A stretch of 64,000 nucleotides of DNA from Turnera subulata (lineage: Eukaryota; Streptophyta; Magnoliopsida; Malpighiales; Passifloraceae), in contig JAKUCV010001823.1 in NCBI GenBank assembly GCA_028386065.3, forward strand, positions 128,860-192,859, given 5' to 3'. The translations under genes were made by a program, and so were the position numbers. Positions within the stretch are counted from its first letter, which is position 1. Each line of letters opens with the position of its first letter. Positions 54,876 through 64,000 of this stretch are shown here, piece after piece. The notes under the pieces are model-generated. The model made no database searches. It was not told the origin of the DNA and worked only from the letters and a program-made list of their open reading frames with translations.

Positions 54876-55830
54876 AAAGAACTAGTATCTTCATTTTGCT
54901 ACTAGGCGGCGTAAGAGATTCTTACCCTTACCCAATGCAGACTTCCTGTCTGACCAAAAATTAAAAAAAAAAAAAGAAAAAAGAGGCATACTCCGTAACC
55001 TAACATGAAGTGTCGTTCTTTCTTTATTTCTTCCCTCCCCGCCCCTCTGTATGTGATTTCAGATTTTCAGTTTCACTAAATTTCTGGTGTACTATTACTA
55101 CCGTGACCTTATGCAAGAAAGAGGACACACAAACACATCAGATGAGGACCCACTACTATCATGATCATGAGGGAGAGCCTTCAATTTTTTGGTCCTCTCT
55201 GCAAGTTCAGGTGACACGATGCCCCCCAGTTATGATAAGACAAAAATAAATTTGCATAACATGGATACTTATAAAATACCCTTACACTACATACTTCCTC
55301 CCTATCTTGACCATTTTATACGTATATAAAATACTTTCTTGACACCACTTAAATGATCAGACTGTGGATAAATTACATTACAAGATTCTTCCTCAAAATA
55401 TTTAACAACAAATTACTAGTAGTATTTTTCATGAACTTCCCCAAATGTAGCAAGATTCTAGGTGTTATCCAAGATTTTTATGGGCTCAATTTTTTTGAAC
55501 ATTTACGTTCAAAAAAAAAAAAATTTTTTGAACATTTGTGTTGGTTAAACTGGAACAAAACTAATAATCTAAATCAAAAAAGTCGGACCGAGGGTGGGGA
55601 CAATTGCCGAATTACTTTTGGGCCTTTATTTATGGATCCAATTGGAAAATAAGAGTGGAACATCTAATCCAGCCTATTGGTTAGTAGCTATGCAGTAGAG
55701 GCCCAATTCTCTTTGTCCAATTATACAAGACGAAAAAACTTACAAAAGCCCAAAGCGCAGACCTTTTAAGACAAGAACAAGAAAAAAGGTGAAACTAAAG
55801 TGAAAACGAGGAGGACTAAAACCAGAGAAC
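54876..55830. promoter_or_regulatory. Intergenic region and promoter of the WDR43 homologue
   Basis: Contains site II motifs TGGGCC (55619-55624), GGCCCA (55700-55705) and AGCCCA (55747-55752). A telo-box-like CCCTAAACCC lies just downstream at 55848-55857. This is the arrangement of plant translation and ribosome-biogenesis promoters. Also holds the poly(A) stub at 55489-55537. Confidence 0.6.
55489..55537 (+). mobile_element. Poly(A) stub with about 15-bp target duplication
   Basis: A(T)7GAACATTT at 55489-55504 is repeated with one T fewer at 55523-55537. The insert is ACGTTC followed by 12 A. Confidence 0.75.
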
Positions 55831-55839
55831 TGAACTTTG

Positions 55840-56408
55840 CACACACGCCCTAAACCCAATAAAACGGCTCATTCTCTGGTCTCCGCCACAGGCGAGGAAC
55901 CATCTCCCTTGCATGCACTCCTCCTCCTCCTCCTCCACGTCTTACCACTCTCAATAATACTACTAGTTCCAAACTTTACGGTTTCAGGTAACCTTCCTCT
56001 CTTTTTTTTCTTCTCATGTTCTTTCTTCCACAATAGCCTGTTAAAAAGGCAGGAATTTGTTACCAAGTTGGATGAGCAAGCACTTCTTATTTGGAACTGT
56101 AGGAAACCCAGATACGGATTTTTCTTACGGAGCTCTTGTTTTGTCTTGTTGAATGCCAATAGGCTAATGCAGGATCCTAATTTGGTTATTGGGTTTATGG
56201 GTTTTAGAAGGGTTTTATAATTAGCTTCTGAATATAACGACTTTGCTCATTTTAGTCAAATTTTGGTGTCCTTCCTCTTTTTTCCCATGTTAAAGACTAT
56301 ATCTTTGGGTGAAATTTCATGTATTTTATATTTGATGTTGGTCTGCATCCTATTGAACGAAATTTTAGAAGCTTTAACTTGTGGTTTGTGCCTTGGGTGT
56401 GCAGGAAA
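55840..56408 (+). other. 5' UTR and leader intron of the WDR43 homologue
   Basis: A GT at 55988 after TTTCAG and an AG at 56403-56404 (GTGTGCAG) just before GAAAATG define a probable 5' UTR intron of 417 bp. The start codon lies 5 nt after the acceptor. Confidence 0.6.
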
Positions 56409-59400
56409 ATGGTTTCTACAGATATTAGGGACATATTGACATCATTTAGTCCTTCTTTGGACTACTTGGCAATCAGCTCCGGAGATGGTCGAGTAAAGGT
56501 ACTTTATCTTTGGAGACTGTATTGGTAACTATTTCTGTGTGTAGAGCTTTTGTCTGTGCTTGTACAAGCTGCTGAATTGTGCCTTTTCCTTCTCAGATTT
56601 GGGATGCGGTGAAGGGTCAGCTGCAAACTGAGTTTGCCGACATAACTTCCGGTGATGCAAGTTTGTTTAGTAAACCAGAGAGAGGACACCTTTCAATTGA
56701 TTATAAATGTATTAAGTGGTTGTCCCTGGAAAGAAAGGTTTGTGATGTGTAGAACTTGTCCAAATATCTTTTGTACAATTAAATATCTGTGACCTATATC
56801 CTTCTTTCCTTATAGCATCTGGCCAAATATGTATGATTGCAGAAGAAAAGGAAGCTAGGAAGTTCTTTGTTAGTTTTGGGTACTGGTAGCGGCGATGTTA
56901 TGGCACTTGATGTTTCTGCTGGTCAGTTGAAGTGGACAGTCAGCGATTGTCATCCTGGGTATGTTTCTTGCAAAATCGTCTCCCTTATTGTTTCATTAAG
57001 TGATGAAATTCAAATTCTTTCTCTCCCAATCTTTTTGCTTTTGTGGCTTCTGATGTGTTTGTTAACTATCAGCTTCTCCAACATGTTGATTTTGAAAATC
57101 ACCCAAAAGAGTTTGAAAATCTTTTTTACATTAAGACTGACTGGATAGTGCTTTTCTGTCCCTAATCTGCAGGGGTGTCAGTGCTATTTCATTTTCGACG
57201 CATGATTCCTGCATTTACACTGGTGGCGCTGACGGAATGGTTTGCAAGATTGATCCGCAAACAGGAAATATGATGGAGAAGTTTAGGGCTTCTAGAAAGT
57301 CGATATCCTGCATTTCTGTTTCATCAGGTATACATCCTTTATACTGTTTTCTGAACCTTTGCTTGTCGTTGCTGAGAATCAATTACTTCATCCATATTTT
57401 TCCTCAACTAATTGATTACGTTTCAAAGCATGGTTTGTGGGATAATGCGTTCCTATGGTGATTAGGGTGTTATAAAATTAAAACAACAGTCTGATCCTTT
57501 TCTATTTTTTGTCCCTTTCATTTCAATGAAAAGCATTTCTGTATGGGTGGCCTGTTAGCCAATAGTTACTGAAAAGGCGTCCTTCCTTGTCTTATAATCG
57601 TTTGTCTTGGATGGATATCTATGCATACCAGATGGGGAAATATTAGCGACCGCTGCTGCACAGATGAAGACCTTCAGCTGTACTGATCACAAAAAAAATC
57701 AGAAATTTTCTGGTCACCCTGTGAGTGCTTCTTAGTTTCCATTTTGCTATGTTGGTTTCTCTTTGTTTTTAACATGATTATCCTCACGTGGCTTTTGGGG
57801 CTGCACATTATTTTTAATATTTATATTCAGAAACAAATGTTCCTTGTTCACAGGGATCAGTCCGTTGTATGATCTTCAGTGAAGATGGTAAATACATTCT
57901 CTCATCTGCTGTTGGTGAAAGATACGTTGCAATATGGAGAGCAGATGGTGGCAAAAAGCAGTCAGCAAGCTGTGTTCTTGCAATGGAGCATCCTGCTGTA
58001 TTCCTGGACAGCAAGCCTTTTAAAAATCAGGGAGACAATGAGGCTGGCTTGTATGTGCTTGCTATTTCAGAAACAGGTGTTTGTTATACATGGCATGGAC
58101 AAAGTATTGAGGAATTGCGCAGTTGCAAACCAGCCAAAGTCTGGCTATCTCATGAATCGTCTCTTTCCAAAAATCACAAGGGTCCATCACCTGCTATATT
58201 TGCTGCTAAACTGCAAGGGATTACTAAATCTGCAGCTGCACAAGTGTTTGCTGCTTATGGTTCCATAGTGAAGCCAATTTTTCAGAAAATATTAGTGGAT
58301 TCTGGCGTCAACTTAAAGTTGGAATACTCTCGTGATGGAGTTCTTCTGCCACCCAGTCACTCACTCATCAAAGATAAGAAAGGAATGAATGTGCAACACC
58401 AAGGTAAGACTTGATTGTGGCTACCTGTTACCTAATAAATTGATTGTGAATTGTCTCAATTGTTGATGCGAACTTGTCTTCTTGGGCATCACTCTGAGAA
58501 TTGATTTGGAAAATCTCAAATCTGCAAGTGAAATGTCATTTTTATAGTCTCTGGATAATTGAGTTCTTTTGTCTTCTGTCAAACTGTGACTTTAGACGAT
58601 TTTCATATCTATTTTATAGCCGTCAGTTGTCAGAAAAATGTTACAATGTTCTTTTCTTGTACTATAATGCTGACCATTGTTTTGAGCTTCTATCTTCTCT
58701 CACATCATACTTTTTGTTGGCTGCTGACTTTAATGCTTACGAGTTGCATTAAATCTTTGATTTTGGAGTCTTGAGAACCTGTTACCTCAGCAATGGTTTA
58801 TTTTCATCTAGTTTGACTTGGTATTCTTGATGTTGCTAATGACTAAAATATGATTCAACAGTTACTGCATTAGATCGCTCCAATGTGGAGGATGCTTTAC
58901 TTCCCATGGCAAAAGTTCCTGATTTCCTGGAGAAGAAGTTGGGAATTAAAAATATAGGCATTAACCGTGATGAGGCCATGACTGAGTCTATGGAGAAAAG
59001 AGGTATGATTATCTATCTTCCACATTGCTGTGAAGAATCTTGATTCCATTTTAAATATATGTTTTTGTTCTTTTATTTTTTGATGAATTGAAGCAAGACC
59101 CACCTTCTCACATGATATATCTGCTTGCTTCTCTGGGATGCTGATTAATGAGCAGACTGGGAAAGGGAAAGTAGTTTAAACTGAAGGTTTATAGAGTCAT
59201 TGTTTAATTCAAAAATAACGTTATGCAAAGTTATCTCCAAACTTATGCTGGTAACAAAACAAATGCTAGTGCTACAAATATACATGTTCAGAAATTTGTA
59301 GGAATGGTAATAGTTTGTTTTTAAATGCCTGTAAATTATGCTACAAATGAAAGGTTTCTAATATAAGTGTCAGTTTTTGGATTTCCAAATATTCGTGGAG

Positions 59401-60705
59401 GTTTTTTATGTCATATAATTTAGCACTGTCTTGTTTCTTATTTATTGGGCTTGACAGATGACTTGGTAAAAGTGGACAATGTTGTGGAGAAGCATTTAAG
59501 AAGGTTAAATATCCTTGGTGATAAAGATAACAGTACATTTAACTCCATAACATCAAAGGGTATTATTCTCGAAGCTTACTACCCGCAAAAGAAGGTTTGT
59601 ACTCTCCAAAGGATTCTTAATCTTGATGTTGTTTCTGCTTCCTCATTTTCTAAATTTTTATTATTATATATGCGTTGGCCATATAATTTACATCTTTCTT
59701 ACTTGACAGATAAAGGCGGCTGTTTTGTCTATGGAACCTAGTAAGGCTTATGAGTTGCTTGAAGACTTGGTGGGCGTGTGGCAATCCAGGTTTTTTCTTC
59801 TTTTTGTGATTGTCAGCCTCTCAGATGCTTTTATGATTAATTTTTCTAGCCTGAGCAACTCTGAATTGGTGATTTGGTTTTGTTATGAACTATCTTTAAC
59901 TAAACCGGTGGACTAACATAGAGCAAGATTTACTGAAAACTTGTCAATGAGCCATTTACGTGGCTGCCTTTATGTTTATCATATAATGGTTAAATTCTGT
60001 CTGTGTCTCACCGATTCTGTGACTATTTTTTAGGGCCTAATAATTTTCTTTCACACCTATTGGGTAATTTTGTTGGAGATTGAATAACTGGTTAATTTTG
60101 ACAGGTCATGCACTGGAAAGAATGTTCTACCGTGGATATATTCTATATTGGTCAATCACAATAGTTACATAATGGCGCAAGAAAAAACAGATATGCAGAT
60201 GCTTAACTCCTTACTAAAGGTGACATATTATAAGAAAAAATTGTCTATATTTATTTACTCTCTTTAAGTTGGATGCTTCTTCTAGCAAAGCTCTTTGTTT
60301 CTTTCCCTTTATCTCATGATGTTTAACACCTCTTTTTATTGGATCCTAATATATTGACTGGTATTCTGAAATTGTGTTTTCTTCTTCCAGATCACCAAAT
60401 CCAGGATGGTGGCTGTTCAGCCTTTGCTTCAATTGTCAGGTCGTTTGCAGCTTGTAACAGCACAGGTATATAACTTCTTGTCATTGCATTGATGAAATTT
60501 TGACTTGATATTCTGATAAATTTAGGATTTGATTCTTTTTTGGCAGATTAACAGAGCTGCTACAAACAAAACACATACGGCATTGCATAATGACGAAATG
60601 AATGATAATGAGGAAGATGACCAAGAAGATGATGATGATGTTGAAGACCAACTTTACAGGGAAGAAGACGATGAATCTCAATTAAGTAGTGATGATGATA
60701 ACTAG
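56409..60705 (+). CDS. WDR43 / UTP5-like WD40 protein of the small-subunit processome, 12 exons
   Basis: Exons 56409-56498, 56597-56737, 56843-56958, 57173-57327, 57632-57720, 57854-58403, 58862-59002, 59458-59594, 59710-59789, 60105-60219, 60391-60465 and 60547-60705 give 615 residues, all in phase. The N-terminal half is a WD40 propeller (YLAISSGDGRVKIWD, VLGTGSGDVMALD, IYTGGADGMVCKID, DGEILATAA, ERYVAIWR). The C-terminal half has a Utp12-type helical domain (MEPSKAYELLEDLVGVWQSR, VLPWIYSILVNH) and an acidic tail (DDQEDDDDVED). This order matches WDR43/UTP5 of the t-UTP subcomplex, which couples rDNA transcription to early 18S processing in the nucleolus. Function is inferred from the architecture. 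Confidence 0.92.
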
Positions 60706-62368
60706 ATGCAAGCATCTTACAAGGTAAACATAGTTATTTGTTTGTTTTAGTACATACAATATGCTGGTTGAACTTGGCATAAGATAAGGGGTGGACATGT
60801 CATGGTTGTATGGTTTTTGTTATGCAATTTTTTTTGTTGGAACAGCACCACAACATGTGCTTACTAGGTTTTTTTTCCTAGTAGTCGCAGGGTTGGAAAA
60901 TTCGTGGCTGATAATTAAAGAAAGATTCCACTCTTTCCTCTTTTTTTTTTCGCTGTTGAATTTCATTGCCAAAGATTTCATCTGAATTCAATATAATGGC
61001 TGTTTATGACGTTTCTCTTGGTAAATTTTGTCAACAGATGTTGATGCACCTTCACTATTTGGAACATCCCTCAGTTAGTTGAGCTAGGTGACTGACATCT
61101 CAGCTTGACAGTCTATAGGTTTCCGGAGGGGATTGCTGTGAAGAGGGGCCAGTTTTGCTAGGGACTACATGCTGTTTTGATGAGCATGTGCCCTGATTAA
61201 TTGGTGCACACAAGGAAAGTAGCCGTCAAGGTTCTTTGGAGCCTATACCCATCACTTTCTTCAATCTCGCATTGGCCTCCTGCTTTTAGGGAAGAAATTC
61301 AAATTTTCTTCATATATCATCAGGAAATGCTTTGTTGAGTTTTTTTTTTTCTTTACTTTTTTATCGATCACCTTTTGGTTAGTCCATAGCATGTGAAAGA
61401 TGCGAAAGATTAGGATGGTTTCTGTTAGAGCGTGTAAAAGCACAAGCCTTTCCCAGTTTTGTTTAGGCCCTGATTTTGCTAGTAAAGTATGCATCACAAG
61501 ACAAGTGTATCATGCATAACCACTTCTTGGGAGTTAAATGGAAAACATTTGTCTATGTTGCTCAAGTCTGAAGTTATGACTTCTTGCTCCGAAATCAATG
61601 CTTCGACCTCTGCTGTTCTGTTAGTGCTGCAACTTATAAGAAGGTTTATGCAAGTAAATCAGGAACTTAATCGAGGTTATGAATATCAACGGCTTCCATC
61701 CTCTGCTCTTTATTTGCCGATTCTGATAAAGTCCAATTTTTTCACTTTAGAACATGTCTGCAGGACTCGTGTTGCATTTAATCTACACTATTGCATTGAA
61801 TAGAAGTTCTAGACCCCTCCAATGTATACCTGTATGAATTTCGTAGCTTCTACCACAATATGCCAGTTCCAAGATTGGCCAACAAGTGAAGAAGAAGGAA
61901 GGAATATTGATTCGTGGAGGGTTTGTAGAGAAGTAGAATTTGTGGGGAAGCCTTACACCAGGAAAGGAAACGTGTTATCTTATTCTATTAATTCTCCTCT
62001 AGCATGAGGTGCGTATCTAGGATAGTTTAATACTACAGCATGGTGTTATTACAAAAAGAATGAGAGGTTAACGATAATTGGAGAATATCGCCAACCCTTT
62101 TATAGGATTATTCTACAGAAAATAATTTCAAGGCGGGATTATGTATCAGCCCTTTAAGGAAGTGGAATGCAGAATCAATCCTTCCGGGACGTACAAGCTT
62201 AGAATCTCATTCTTTGCACAACATATTCGCTTACTAATTAGAAACTAATAGCTCAACCAAACCACCTTTTATTCTGCTAACTATTCTCCCATTCATGTTC
62301 TCTTTTTATCTGGAGGTGGAAGAAAACGGCTCCATTCTGATACTGACTTTTTCCTTCCTGCACATTTT
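60706..62368. other. 3' UTR with probable intron, then convergent intergenic sequence
   Basis: GTAAAC at 60724 and CAACAG ending at 61037 bound a probable 3' UTR intron, only 18 nt after the stop codon and therefore too close to trigger decay. The rest shows no gene. The open frame at 61489-61803 has no recognised domain. Confidence 0.45.
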
Positions 62369-63457
62369 TCATGCTATTGTACAAGCATTTGGGTTTTCAT
62401 CACTGAACAAAGATGTAATGTTTCCATTGCCACTGCTGCGGTTGTACTCGTGATAATCCTCATTGTAATGGTCCATTCTACTGTGGATTGTGTGCCGCGG
62501 CGGCGATGAATGGACGTACTGATATTCAGTCACAAATGGCGATGGCCTGTAGGTGTTGTAGCTATGAGTAACATATATGGGCTGTGGTGGCTCTGGTGGA
62601 AATCCTTGGCTGTTGTGGTACCTATTCCAGTTACCACTATAGCTGTGACCGTAGCCATATCTGTAGCCATAGTCTGGTGGGTTATGGTATATGACATGAA
62701 CCTCTCCAACATCTTTAGGAGGGTATGCTGGCTGGTTTGCATTATTGGTTTCTTCTGCAACAGGTGATGGTGATGGTTTCTCCTCCGGCTGTGGATTCTC
62801 CGGTGGCGGAGGGTCTTTCGGGGGCTCAGCAGGGGGTGCTCCTTCGGCTGGTGGTGCTTCTGGTGGGGGAGGGTTTGCAGCAGTTTCAGGGGGTGGGTTA
62901 GAAGTGCTGCCTTCAGGTGTTTGCTGGGGTTGTTCTGTTTGTTGAGGCTGTTCTGCTGGTTGTGCAGGTTCTGAATTTGGGTCGGTGTGGGAACAAATGG
63001 TGGCAATCTTCCTGGTCTTCCTTATGGCTTTGACAATTTTTTCAGGATCTGCCCAACCAACTATTGTCAACTTCTGTTGTGGGAAGTCTATGTAGAGATC
63101 ATATATACCTGTAGAGAAATGAGGGTCAATATGGATATCATCAGGAAGTGAAAACATTTATGCATTCTACAGAGTTAACGAAGAAAGAGAGATGATTCAC
63201 TTACTAATTGCTTACCATTGATGCCATGCAGCGCCTTCTTGATCTTCTGTACACACCCGTTACAGTCCATCCGGACTTGTATTTCTGTAACTCGAGGCTT
63301 CTGCATTTCAAAGTCAGAAACTAGAAATTAGAAAAGAATATGCACAATGTACAATCTCCCATTTGCTACTATTAATGGTGGTTGATCATAAAAAAACAAA
63401 AGAGAAAAACATGGGGTGGTGGTATCTAGAGAGATGTACCTCTAACTCTGGAACCAT
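62369..63457 (-). CDS. Heavy-metal-associated isoprenylated plant protein (HIPP-type), 3 exons
   Basis: Exons 63440-63457, 63216-63300 and 62369-63108 give 280 residues. An HMA domain (residues 7-75) has the metal-binding MDCNGC (CxxC) in VRMDCNGCVQKIKKAL and the usual WADPEKIVKAIRKT second half. A long Pro/Glu/Gln-rich linker follows (runs of PPPPE and PPAE), then a Tyr/His/Gly-rich segment (YGYRYGYGHSYSG). The protein ends CTIA, which fits a CaaX box for farnesylation; with the HMA domain this defines the HIPP family. Family members bind heavy metals and act in metal homeostasis and stress at membranes or plasmodesmata. The tiny first exon encodes only MVPELE. Confidence 0.93.
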
Positions 63458-64000
63458 TAGGGAATGGAAAGAGAAAAGAGTGGAGAGAAACCAAGAGAAA
63501 TTCTATGTATGAGATGGAGAGAGAGTCGAGAGCAAGAATGAAGAATCAATAAGTGGCATTTATTTGGACAAGAGAAGGGGAATATTTGAAAGGCAAAAGG
63601 TGTGGGGCATGAAAGGAATCTCTTTTTCTTCCGGGGAAGAAATAAAGAGGAGATGATAATATTTGCTTGCATTCATTAACCTTTCAAGAGTCCTTGTCAA
63701 TCCTAAAGAAGGGAAGGCAGAGGGTGTGGGCATATGGAAGTTTGGTTTGTTTCGTATGGACCTTAGGAAATGGCAAGCCAAAGAGAATTTGCTTTTAAGC
63801 ATGGATGGCATGCAGGCCATATTTGAGGATGTGAGTATGCTGTAAGGATATCCAAAACCGACCATGGAAAGGGAGTTGAATGAAGCTAGGGGCAATTGAT
63901 TGCATGCATGAGTTCATCAGTCAAAAAAGTCAGAGTAGCTTTTCAGGCTCAAGGATATCCACTACCAAAGAATCCTTTCGTTACAAGAAAAGATGAGTGT
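63458..64000 (-). promoter_or_regulatory. Upstream region of the HIPP gene
   Basis: Purine-rich leader (GAGAGA tracts at 63470-63540), then AT-rich sequence to the window edge. No second gene is visible; short plus-strand frames are composition effects. Confidence 0.4.

Overview
The window is nuclear DNA from a flowering plant, most likely a eudicot. It holds intron-rich genes with GT-AG junctions, AT-rich introns, plastid-type leader peptides and plant-specific families (mTERF, HIPP, plant GH28, APUM24), plus abundant LTR retrotransposon and LINE debris. I see no bacterial features, CRISPR array, tRNA or rRNA. The species cannot be told from sequence alone.

Layout. Positions 1-19000 are an mTERF tandem cluster: two intact single-exon copies (2149-3369 and 17195-18400) and a relic at 1-790 that keeps the 5' and 3' flanks but has lost the coding region. 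About 12.5 kb of nested transposons (4370-16300) separates the intact copies. Positions 19605-38000 are gene-dense: a plastid-targeted GGCT-fold-like protein (+), a class 3 lipase/DAG-lipase-like gene (-), a short J-domain protein (+) and APUM24/Puf-A (-). Positions 38000-48100 hold a GH28 polygalacturonase-like gene (+) and a 1.2-kb poly(A) retroposon. Positions 48112-54870 are one Copia-type element on the minus strand, with LTRs and a target-site duplication (TSD), carrying a LINE endonuclease fragment and a nested solo LTR. Positions 55800-64000 hold a WDR43/UTP5-like gene (+) and a HIPP-type heavy-metal-domain gene (-).

Functional links. APUM24 and the WDR43/UTP5 homologue both belong to pre-rRNA processing, and both have site II (TGGGCY) motifs upstream. 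The other genes are independent; there are no operons. All intron positions were assigned by hand from splice sites and reading-frame continuity. Phases close in every multi-exon gene; one APUM24 junction is ambiguous and one intron must be GC-AG.

The most unusual signals are: (1) an array of short hairpins through the Copia-type elements, whose stems change between copies while staying paired; (2) very short retroposed poly(A) stubs with 13-17 bp TSDs; (3) a tandem duplication with a solo LTR exactly at its junction; (4) the mTERF copy that lost only its coding region.
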